This document shows, piece by piece, positions 20,027-29,607 of a stretch of DNA of 64,000 bases. Numbering within the stretch: the stretch's first letter is position 1; each line of letters opens with the position of its first letter. The notes beneath the pieces were generated by a model. It saw only the letters and a program-made list of their open reading frames with translations. It was not told the DNA's origin and made no database searches. Made by a program: the position numbers and the translations under genes. This DNA comes from Hysterangium stoloniferum (taxonomy: Eukaryota > Basidiomycota > Agaricomycetes > Hysterangiales > Hysterangiaceae). The DNA lies in NCBI GenBank assembly GCA_015178975.1, contig WHVD01000028.1:248001-312000 (forward strand), read 5' to 3'.

Positions 20027-21631
20027 ATGTTTTGTATTTCAAAAATAGATACTTGATCAAATTTGTGTTGGAAATTTACAAAAATACAATATTAGAGCAT
20101 CAAAACATGATAAATCTTACATCTAGTGTACAATTTCCTGGTGAAATATATCTTTAATTGGTACATCCTTAATTTTAGTCCTTCCTTGAGTAATATTTAT
20201 TCTCAAATCAACCTATTTGAGTCCAAAATAACAAAATATAACTTTTAAATGATGTGGGTTCTAGGTTTACACGAAAAACTTGTATGTTGCGGCAGTTCCT
20301 TCCTAATCGGGTAATTTTGTGCAGTTGTCGCGGCAACTGCCGCAACACTGAAAGAACTTTACTTGTGGATCACAGAGGCTCTAAAAATACTTTATGTCAA
20401 ATGCTCTATATTGTGCTATATGCTTTTTAAATGAAAATCATGTACAGAAAACACATAGGGGTCAGGGTTATGGTTTAGGGTTTCATCCCAAGAGTGGGGA
20501 ACAAAAAAAATATGGACTCTATTTCTTCTGATGATTACCTACATACAATCTCCATTATTGAAGGCCAGCAGACCTGCTGCTTGTGAAGTTTCAAACATTT
20601 CATGTTCAAGTAATTCAATACCTTCTTTGTCAACATCTATGGCAGAGAATGGTAGTACCTAGCTATACTGTATATGCTACAAGTGCTTTAGTAGGTCTTG
20701 AAATAGTTGTGTATGTTTAGGAAGATCCTCAAAAGGTAGACTATCAGGGAATAATTGGATGTAGGACTGTTTCAGGATATTGTTAAGATCTAAGCAAAGG
20801 GGGCAAAGGAGGCTCTACAGTATGTCAGGGGGCCAAGGCTCAAAAAAAATGTCAAATATTATGTCTTAGAAGTTCTATATTGTATTATGTGTATGTCTTA
20901 AAAAATGAATATTATGTACAGAAAACCTTTTTATTTGCATTAAAATATTTTATACCCTAAGTCTCTTTATATATAATTCAGCCTGGGTTGTTTTCTGAGT
21001 ATTCTTTCAGACTGCTTCTCAAATAAAGCTTCATCACACAGTCCCTCTCCTTTGCACTTCTGAGCTGGTTGGGGTTTTGGTCTATTTAGATGGAAAATGT
21101 GGGGCTCTTGAGTGTCTGGTTCACTGCCTTCACTAAATTCTGGCCCATGCTACATGGAAGTATGAGCATTAATCTATATTATATGTATTTTGAAATTGAT
21201 ACTAAAATACCTGATATTCAGTCTCCTCTGGTTCAGGAATATCACATTCATTCCAAGAGTAGGGAATAAATGGATATGGACTCCATTTATTCTGATGATT
21301 ACCTGCATCCAATCCCCATTGTTGAAAGCTGGCAGGCCTGGCTATACTGTATATCCTGATATGCCATGAGTGCTTCAATAGGTCTTGAAACAGTTGTGTA
21401 TGTTTGGGAAGATCCTCAAAAGGTGGGCCATTAGGGGATAATTGGATGTAGGACTGTTTCAGGATAAGAAGAGTCATTGCATGGGCTGCAGGTACTCATT
21501 GGATCCATTTATCCTTATTCCTTGCACCAGAGTCTAGGTTCATATGTAGCCAATAGTGTATCATGGCAATTTGTATTGAAGAGAGATCTTCAGAAAACAA
21601 TATGACATGGTTTTTAAGGTAGGTGGATTCA
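20027..21631. other. AT-rich repeat debris
   Basis: Begins where CRN copy B is cut. It holds a 12-bp perfect inverted repeat (GTTGCGGCAGTT at 20286, complement ending 20346) in otherwise AT-rich DNA and two diverged copies of one repeat (20511-20785 and 21277-21466). The second copy keeps an open minus-strand frame of 91 codons with LPKHTQLFQDLLKH. This looks like a transposable element piece, but I cannot name the family. Confidence 0.5.
20511..21466. repeat. Diverged direct repeat pair
   Basis: Copies at 20511-20785 and 21277-21466 share TATGGACTC, TTCTGATGATTACCT, TAGGTCTTGAAA and GGATGTAGGACTGTTTCAGG in the same order. The differences are mostly transitions. Confidence 0.7.
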
Positions 21632-21900
21632 TGTTACAACCAGAAAACCTGCCAGACTCTGGGCACTAACTTATATGCATCTGCACCCTACACGCACCAG
21701 TTATCAGTTTACCAGAATACCCGCCGGACTCTGGATGTCAGACCTGTCCATGCTTGACCTTCGTTACTTCATGTATCAGTCACTGGAATACCTGCTGGAA
21801 CCCGCTCCTGTCTATCTCTGACCCTGTCCCACATATCAGTCACCAGACTCCACTCTCCATTATTGTGTGATCATGTCCTTTGTATATAAACTTGTGAATA
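21632..21900 (+). repeat. Decayed LTR fragment of gypsy family I
   Basis: Begins TGTTACAACCAG and follows the LTR of element 1 (27468-28284) through ACTCTGGGCACTAAC, ATCAGTCAC and TATATAAACT, with internal losses. Nearly every CpG of the young LTR appears here as TpG or CpA. Confidence 0.75.
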
Positions 21901-22104
21901 TATTTAATGGAGTGAACATTGAAAGTCATCTTGACATTGATATGACATTCTAGAATGAGAAGAAGGATACCACAATATGGGACAACATTTCAATTGTCCA
22001 GCTCATGACCTCTGACTTTATATTTTCTTGGAGTTAACTGAAGACTAATAGTAGTATCCTTCCTCCTGGGTGGATAATGTGTCGGTGCTACCAAGGAGAA
22101 ATTA

Positions 22105-23230
22105 TCATATATTGTGCATAATGGATGGAAGAAGAGCATTGGCAGACCAACCATGATTCTCCAACACGGATCGGGAGCTTGAGTCAGACATTACACATAC
22201 ACTGGTGAAAGGTGTGGCAATGACACAAAGGAAGGAATACGACATGAGGTTAAATTGTTCAATGTCGGCACTGAAGCATTGATCATTGATTGAGCAATGC
22301 ATTGAGTCACAATGTGGAAGAACACGAGTGAGAATGTCGATCATATTGAGGCTGCGCACTATGGTACACACAGATTCGATGTCGGGAGATGCAGCTATCA
22401 GCTTCAGAGTAACCTTGATTATTTTCCTGCCTGAAAAGAGGAGAAAACATGTTTCACTTGTGTGTGTCATAATAAGACTGGTAGGATATTTGAATGGGCT
22501 GATATGAGATTATGCTTGAAGGTCAAACATTGTCAACATACCTTAGGAGGGGTTCAATGAGCGAAGAAACCACATTCAGCTGGTTGATATGATCTGTGTG
22601 AAGCGTGATGTCTTCGAAGAAGGTTTCTAGGTCGCATATATGGTCAAAAAGTGAACATGACATGTTCTCATCAATATGAAGTGTCAATGTTGTTATATGG
22701 AGGCTTGCGTTGTCTAAAATAAGCTTCAATACATCTCCAGAAATGTTTCGAAACCAGGCATCTTGGTCGATGCAATGCACAAGAATATTATAGGAGATTG
22801 AAACAAGGAAATTCTCTATGAGTGCTCTTGTCTGTTCTGGTTTTGGTGGGCAGGATGCAATAATGTGATGTCGTGATGCATGGTTTTAACCAGACCTCAA
22901 TGCAACCTCTGATCACAGTGAGCTCCACTGCAGACAGTTGACGCATGTGGGAGATGTGTTCCATGATATACCAAAGGCAACTGATGAGGAAATTTGGAGA
23001 AGGAAAAGATGATGAATGATATTCGGCGATTTGTACAATGAATGTGGACACAGCCTCTATATCGGATATCGGACTCAAAAGAGTCTCGGGGTGCTCTTTT
23101 GACCTTCTTTGCATTATTCATGATTATTGTTTTTTTTTTTGAAGTTGGATCCAATGGGAGTGAAGCACTCCATAATCATGTCAAGGTTTTGAATGGAGAG
23201 ACATACTTTGTGGAATCCCCTCAATGCCAT
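22105..23230 (-). pseudogene. Decayed gene of unknown function, helical
   Basis: Successive minus-strand frames read as one ordered, helix-rich protein: SPISDIEAVSTFIVQIAEYH and HISHMRQLSAVELTVIRGCIE (22788-23114), DVLKLILDNASL and FFEDITLHTDHINQLN (22523-22780), then LKLIAASPDIESVCTIVRSL (22105-22440). GTATGT and TTTTCAG flank a plausible intron near 22440-22543, but its phase does not fit, and an upstream part runs into stops. Composition differs from the surrounding transposon debris. An armadillo-like helical repeat protein is possible; I do not recognise it and treat it as broken. Confidence 0.4.
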
Positions 23231-23687
23231 CCCTGAACACTTTCAAGGCCACTCCTTTCATTCTAGAGTTTTGTGTCTCATGATGGCCAATCAGGAGATT
23301 GAACATAGATTTGAAATATTAGATTAATTTGACTGAGATAATTGTTGGCATGGCTTAGTGAGTGAATGTTATGGGTGTTTTTTTGCTGTTCTTCAATCAC
23401 TTGCTTCATGCTATCCCAACTAACTAACACACTTCTTTCTTTGACACCTTTGAGTGGTATTCTATTTGAGGTGATTCTCGTTGATATATCAGATGTTATT
23501 ATAACCACTACCAAGGCCAACGAATATATACAACATGTATATAGCATCAACGAGAAGCTGCCAAGCACACAGAGGTGGAAAGAGGTGACTATATGCACTC
23601 TTGAAATGACTCAAACTATGTCTCTTTACATAAATTATAAGTATTTCTAAAAGGTGAGAACTCAGAGGTGGGATCCACAAGTGGCAG
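23231..23687. other. No recognisable gene
   Basis: AT-rich, with only short open frames and no conserved motif. Confidence 0.35.
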
Positions 23688-23924
23688 TCAATTGTTAGAT
23701 GGGGAATTTTTGATACCTTTGACCTTGCCAGGGGCCACAGACTCATCCTCATTCTCAGATTTGTCTGGGTTTTCCAGGACTTCTTCAATATGGGCTTCTT
23801 CCATGGCATCCGGCTGGTTTGTGAGTGTCTGGCTGGAATACAAAGTAAGTGGGGAATGAAGAGTCAATGATCCAGGTAATGATTCCTGTTCATGTGCTTT
23901 TCTTCTTGGTGGCACATTGAACAA
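23688..23924 (-). pseudogene. gag: Decayed gypsy gag, N-terminal part
   Basis: The translation tracks the start of the intact Gag at 28321: [20 protein letters not shown] and MEEAHIEEVLENPDKSE against [20 protein letters not shown] and [17 protein letters not shown]. It lies directly downstream of the antisense LTR at 23950-24789, as expected for LTR-gag. The rest of the gene is missing. Confidence 0.8.
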
Positions 23925-23949
23925 TCTGTGAGTCTTAGTCAGAAAATAC

Positions 23950-24789
23950 TGTTAAGAGTTGTGTGCAGAGCTTATCAGAGGGTTTCCAGAGAAACCCACA
24001 GGAAAGCCAGTGCAAGATTGTCTTGTCCAATTTCAAACAGGCAGATGGGGATCCTAGGGAGTCCAGGAGGGGGTTCATGGGTTGTGAGGTCATGGAGTCG
24101 ACTGTGGGAATTCTGCAGAAGTCGAGGGGTCGGGCAGAGATGAGTTGGGGGTCAAGATAGATAGGTCAGAGGTCGAGTGATAGATGGGTTGGAGCCCATG
24201 GGCTCTGATGAGGTAAAGTGGTGTGTTTCAAAGAGGAGATTAGAGTGGAAAATGTACTTGAGATTACTAGGGGAATCTAAGTTGATTTTCTTACTGGATT
24301 GTATGTACAACATCTGCCAGACTATATAGACTGTGGAATGTATAACATACCAAATCCAGTAATAATGAAAACTAAACCAGCAAACATGAAATGAGATAAA
24401 TAAACACCAAACTTGGTGTTAGGAATGGAACGGAGCAGAGTGGAGTCCGAATCATGACAGGTTGTTAAACTGTAACGGGAATGGGGTGGGAGTGGAGTCC
24501 AAAATGTGACAGGTCATTTGACCATAATGGGAACAGGGCTCAGTTAGAGAGCTGTCGGGTTTTCCGAGCAGAGTGCAGTGACTGATGCATGGGACAGGGT
24601 CGGAGATAGATGGGAGTGGAGTCCAGTGGGTATTCTGGTGACTGATACATGAAGTAACAAAGGTTGAGCATGGACAGGTCTGACGTACAGAGTCTGGTGG
24701 GTATTCTGGTAAACTGATAATTGGTGCATATAGGGTGTGGGTGCATATAAGTTAGTGCCCAGAGTCTGGCAGGATTTCTGGTCATAACA
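23950..24789 (-). repeat. Decayed gypsy family I LTR, minus orientation
   Basis: About 840 bp. Read on the minus strand it begins TGTTATGACCAG, contains the TATATAGTCTG and CACCAAACTTGGTGTTAG equivalents, and ends CTCTTAACA before the leader TATTTTCTGACTAAG. CpG sites of the young LTR are replaced by TpG or CpA. Confidence 0.8.
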
Positions 24790-25143
24790 CCAACAGACAT
24801 TCCAGAACTCAATGACCAGATTTTCCACACAAGAGACAAAGGCTGTTGTCCATATGATGCTGCCTTTCTTGTGGGGTAAGTTTGCCAGTAGGTCCAAGCT
24901 TACCTGTAAGGTTGGGTTTTCTGGTTTGCTTCCCAGGTTGCTGACCTTTGTTGTTGTTGTTGTTGTTGTTGTTATTGTTGGAAGACTTTTATCATTCTTC
25001 CAGTTGGATTGCATGGGGTTTTGGTTGCTGGTAGATGGGGTATTATTATTGGGCTTGTTGACCATGGACTTGTGGGCACCTTCCACATAATGTTCCCAAT
25101 AGCATGCATCCGCATTTTGAGCCTTGAGGCACATACAGGACAA
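24790..25143 (-). pseudogene. gag: Decayed gypsy gag, C-terminal part
   Basis: Encodes the Gag segment [18 protein letters not shown], a Thr/Asn repeat where the young element has Asn/Lys, and a ruined zinc knuckle (FVSCVENLVIEFWN). It joins the start of the antisense LTR at 24790 inside the knuckle. On the minus strand the order is gag C-terminus, LTR, gag N-terminus, so two elements, or one nested in another, are represented. Confidence 0.75.
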
Positions 25144-25615
25144 TGTTTGATTTCCAAAAATATGTATACAGGAAGTGTGATATGATCTCAGTAAGGGTCA
25201 AGGGCCATCAGCTCGATGTGCCTCGGCTGAACATATATTAGTCTGTTGGAGACTACTACACCCGTGGGAATGTCACATAGTGCCATGCAGCTGTAGAGAT
25301 AATTGTGATCCAATCAGTAATGGTGTCTTATTGTGATCATATCGTTAGGGATTTAAGCCTACTTGTGGTGGCACCATGAGATGCATGTTCAGTTCTCTAT
25401 ACTGCTCCCAATGCATATAGATGTAGTAAGGAGGATGGTCACACTTTATTGAATATACAACATTTTACTGAATAATCCTCATATTTTCCAAGTGAGACTT
25501 TTCCTTCTGGCCATGACAACTTATTCTATGAGTTTATATTTAATTACCTGAAATTTCATCTTTAAAATATGTATGCCCTTTTAAAATACACACAAATGAC
25601 ATAGTTACACAAAAT

Positions 25616-25700
25616 TATTTGGGTTAACCTAGATTATTTGGGTTAAACAAGATTATTTGGGTTAAACAAGATTATTTGGGTTATGACTTAATCTTTGGGT
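25616..25700 (+). repeat. 19-bp minisatellite, about four copies
   Basis: Unit GATTATTTGGGTTAAACAA with degenerate outer copies. Confidence 0.8.
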
Positions 25701-25789
25701 TATGATGTATTCTCTTGTATACAAGCAAACTTTCAAATATATTTCATATAATTTAAATTTAGTTGGTTTAGAGAGTTAAGCAGAACTAT

Positions 25790-26010
25790 CTGGGGTACCA
25801 ATCCCCATTGTGCAATTTATTCCAAAAGAATAATCTACAGATGATTGTTTGACTAACTTTTGTCAGATATAGGGTAAATATTAATATTTTTGCATTCTTC
25901 AGAGTGATACCTAATCAACTGAATTTGATTAAATATTAATTTTACAACAAACAATATAAATATATACACTTTAGGGGATAAATAACTTTTAAAGTTTTAG
26001 GTTATCCTCC
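25790..26010. repeat. Dispersed repeat shared with 45100-45330
   Basis: Shared strings include AATCTACAGATGATTGTTTGAC, AGAGTGACACCTG (here AGAGTGATACCTA) and AAACAATATAAATATATA, in the same order and orientation. Both are probably parts of one LTR family. Confidence 0.7.
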
Positions 26011-26699
26011 TAATTTATGTTTCTCAAGTCCTTTGACATGTTTGGCTGACCACCACGAGTGAAATTCCTATGGAGTTGGGTGGACTCCCATCCTTCAGTC
26101 CCTCGGTTCTTACATCAACATACATGTGGATATGTATGTATTTCAAACAGTGGGAATTGTGTGGCATATAGATACACTAATAAAGGAAAACACACTGACC
26201 TTATTATGATTTGTGATTATTTTGCTCTATGGCTGGCCAAGCCTGCAGTGAAGAAAGTCAGTCCAAAACACCAACAGACCATGCATCCTGGTGAAAACCA
26301 TGTGGTAGGGTTGACAATTGAGGATGTCCCAGTCATTGGTGCCATCAAAGATGATAAGGACTAGTTGAGGACTTCTGTCAGCATACCAGTAATCGACATT
26401 TGGATTACAAGGCAAAAGGAAATTGGAGGATGTGCCAATTGACAGCTCACAATGGAAGAATTAATGTCAGACAATGTATTTAATCAGTCAGTGGCCTATG
26501 ACACCAAAACCATATTGGGAAGATAGAGTTAATCAAGCACTAGGTTATAGTAGATTGTGTCGTAATAACTACTCTGCATCTGACTCAATGTTTAGGTGGA
26601 AACATCATAAGACTCGATGCCCTCCACCCTTGCCAAGATCAGTAGCAATCCCCACCTATCCCACTGTTGTTACCAACATCTAATGGTATTTACAGGAAC

Positions 26700-26988
26700 T
26701 CTGGAACTTTCACCATCTGGTACTAGGCTATATCAAACCTGATGGCTGAAATATGCAATTACAAAAAAAAACAAAAACAGTTTTAGAGCTCTGATAACTT
26801 CTTACCTTTTTTGGAAAGGCTCTGGACAGCAAAGAACTAATGGATGTTAGTAATGGTCTTATGTGTCAAGGATAAAATTCTGTTGGAGATGACTTTTTGG
26901 CTACATAATACCAGCAGATATCCTAACTAAAGCATTACCAAAACCAAAGGTGGAAAGGTTTAGATCCACAATGGGATTAGGAAATTGA
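26700..26988 (+). pseudogene. Copia RNase H C-terminus, decayed
   Basis: The end reads PADILTKALPKPKVERFRS and TMGLGN then stop at 26986-26988. ADI(L/F)TK(A/P)L is the conserved C-terminal motif of Ty1/copia RNase H. Upstream coding is lost in stops and indels. Confidence 0.8.
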
Positions 26989-27467
26989 AGAGATATGGGA
27001 TTAAAAATATGTTTCATCAAGGGAACACCCATCTCCTAGGGGCAGTTCATCTTTCCTCAACTTTTCTTATGAAAATGGATATTGTGGACCATGCCCAGGG
27101 AGGTTAATGCATGATTCTACCCATGTATACCTAAACTATCACCAAACCTATCATGTCAGAAGGTGATTCACTAACTGACACATTGATTGACACACAAGCA
27201 CTCTTATTACAAGTTTATTAAACCCTTGTAGATTGTGTATTACAATCAGTCAACTCATACTATTTTTAATAATTTCAACTTTATTTGACCTGTTTTGTGA
27301 AATTACTGTTGTGTTACAGCTGTTCTAAGCACATAGTACAGAGTTCAAAAATCAACAAAAATTTCACTTTGGATCCCATAAATAAATTGCCATGTAACTC
27401 CATAACAGGGAGGAAGTAAGATATGATACTTTGTATTCAACATACATGTATATGTATAGGGCAATTT
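26989..27467. other. No recognisable gene; left flank of element 1
   Basis: AT-rich. The last five bases (27463-27467, AATTT) are the left target-site duplication of element 1. Confidence 0.5.
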
Positions 27468-28284
27468 TGTTACGACCGGACAATCCCGCCAGACTCCGGG
27501 CACTAACTCGTACGCCCCCACGCGCTACAAGCACCAATCATCTGTTTATAGGATTTCCCGCCTGGACTCCGTCACGTCAAGACTCGTTACGTTCGACCTC
27601 ATTGATACATATCAGTCACCGGACTTCCCCTGGATCCCGTCTCTGTCTATGTCCGTCTTCGTCCCATGCATCAGTCACTGGAACCCGCTCAGAATCCCGT
27701 CACCACTCTAATCGAGCCCTGTTCCCGTTTTAGTCAAATGACCTGTCACGATTTAGGACTCCGCTCCCGCTCCGTTTCCCATTATGGGTTATGCTTTGTC
27801 ACGATTCGGACTCCGCTCCGTTCCGTCCCGTTCCTAACACCAATTTGGTGTTTACTATTCCTGTTTTATGTTTTGCTCGTTTCGTCTCATTATTACTGGA
27901 TTCGGTATGTCATGCATTCCACGGTCTATATAAACTGGCAGATGTTGTACATACAATCCAGTCAGAAAATTAGCTTAGATTCCCCCCAGTGATCTAATAC
28001 ATTTTCCTCTCTAAACCCTACTCTTATCAGACCACTCACACTAGTCGGAGCCTGCGGGCTCCGACGCATCTAAACTCTCTCGACCATCTCGACTCACAAC
28101 TCACGACTCACGACCTACGACTCACGACCCACGAACCCCCGCCCGGACTCCCTGGGACTCCCGTCCGCCTGTCTGAAATTGGACAACACGATCTAGCGAG
28201 GGCGCAGCCTATAAGCTGAAGCCAAGTCCTACCGGATATCCCGCGGGTTTCTCTGGAAACCCGGCCTGTGTGTGTATCCTAACA
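27468..28284 (+). repeat. 5' LTR of element 1
   Basis: 817 bp, TG...CA ends. Contains a TATA box at 27927 and CACCAATTTGGTG, a palindrome. Confidence 0.95.
27927..27934 (+). promoter_or_regulatory. LTR TATA box
   Basis: TATATAAA within GGTCTATATAAACTGG, conserved in every family I LTR in the window, including decayed ones. Transcription is expected to start roughly 30 bp downstream. Confidence 0.65.
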
Positions 28285-28320
28285 GTATTTTCTGACTAAT
28301 ACTCGCAGATTGTTTTCATT

Positions 28321-29607
28321 ATGCCACTAAGAAGAAGTACACGCGCACAGTCATCATTACCTGGACCATCAACTCTTCATTCCCCATTAACTCTGTATAC
28401 CAGTCAGACGCTTGCGAACCAGTCGGAACCCATGGAAGAAGCCAGTATCGAAGAAATCCCAGAAAACCAGGACGAACTCGAGCACGAGGAAGAATCCGTG
28501 GCCCCCGACAAGGGCAAAGGTGTCGAAAACCCTCTCGAAAATCCTCCGCCTCTCAAACGACCGCACACGAGGGATCCTACTTCTGAGTTTTTAGCAGGTA
28601 CTATAGATAAATTTATGATGCACCTGCTAGAAGAACGAAAAAGAAAGGAACAAGAACCTCCACGGTCAAAAGTCAATGCTCCGGAACCCTTCACGGGTTC
28701 CAACCCAAACAAACTCTCCACTTTCCTCATGCAATGTCGCTTCAATTTCCGCGATCGTGCCGCTGCATTCTCCACGGACTCACGAAAAGTCAACTACGCA
28801 CTTTCATATTTGTCAGGATCCGCGTTGAAATGGTTCGAACCGGCTTTTAGTGGGATTACCGAGGAAGAGCCGCTTTGCCTTGAAAATTGGGAAGCCTTTG
28901 TTGAGGAGCTTGAAACCAACTTTGGCCCATATGACCCGACAGGAGAAGCCGAGAAGAGTCTCACAAATCTTCGTATGAAGGACATGCAGTGCATCATGGA
29001 CTATATCGTCCAATTCAATAATCTTGCAGCTCGTTGTCAGTGGGGCGATCCCGCTCTCCACCACCAATTCTACGCTGGTCTGCCGTCCCACCTTAAAGAC
29101 GAAGTCTCGAAAGGAGAAGATGGCAAGCCAAAAACCCTGTCCCATATGCACCTCAAGGCTCAAAACGTGGACGCACGTTATTGGGAACATCGCGCGGAAG
29201 TTGCCTGCGAGACCTCCGCGGATAAAGTAAACAAATCCACGGCCAATAAAAACAACAACAACTCGTCAACCAGCAACTCCACTCAATCTGACAAGAAGAA
29301 CGACAAAAAGTCTTCAAACAACAACAAGGACAATAAGGACAATAAGGACAACAACAAGGGTCAACAGTCCGGCAAGCAAGCCGGCAAACCCGACCTCTCA
29401 GGCAAACTTGGACCCGATGGCAAATTAACCCCACAAGAAAGACAACGTTGTATGGACAACAATCTCTGTCTATTGTGCGGGAAACCCGGTCATCGAGTCC
29501 CGGAATGTCTGCTGGCAAAAGCAAACTCTTCAAAGGGACAAACAGCCAAGGCCTCCACGGAAACCCCGTCAAAGGACAAACCGGCTGCCGACTCAAAAAA
29601 AGAGTGA
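28321..29607 (+). CDS. gag: Gag polyprotein of element 1
   Basis: Intact, 428 aa. Residues 1-90 are acidic and disordered. Residues about 100-290 form the capsid region ([39 protein letters not shown]). A Lys/Asn/Asp-rich nucleocapsid segment with KDNKDNKDN repeats follows, then one CCHC zinc knuckle C-x2-C-x4-H-x4-C ([14 protein letters not shown], about residue 382). Gag assembles the virus-like particle and binds element RNA. The start codon lies 36 bp after the LTR. Pol overlaps its 3' end in the -1 frame. Confidence 0.95.
   Translation: MPLRRSTRAQSSLPGPSTLHSPLTLYTSQTLANQSEPMEEASIEEIPENQDELEHEEESVAPDKGKGVENPLENPPPLKRPHTRDPTSEFLAGTIDKFMMHLLEERKRKEQEPPRSKVNAPEPFTGSNPNKLSTFLMQCRFNFRDRAAAFSTDSRKVNYALSYLSGSALKWFEPAFSGITEEEPLCLENWEAFVEELETNFGPYDPTGEAEKSLTNLRMKDMQCIMDYIVQFNNLAARCQWGDPALHHQFYAGLPSHLKDEVSKGEDGKPKTLSHMHLKAQNVDARYWEHRAEVACETSADKVNKSTANKNNNNSSTSNSTQSDKKNDKKSSNNNKDNKDNKDNNKGQQSGKQAGKPDLSGKLGPDGKLTPQERQRCMDNNLCLLCGKPGHRVPECLLAKANSSKGQTAKASTETPSKDKPAADSKKE

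Larger units (their letters stand above)
25144..26699. other. AT-rich transposon debris
   Basis: Contains a 19-bp minisatellite (25616-25700) and a block (about 25790-26010) that recurs at 45100-45330. No intact frame; probably belongs with the copia remnant that follows. Confidence 0.45.

Noticed and set aside
25616-25700. TTGGGTTA-type repeats as an interstitial telomere
   Set aside because: The unit is 19 bp and contains no tandem TTAGGG runs.
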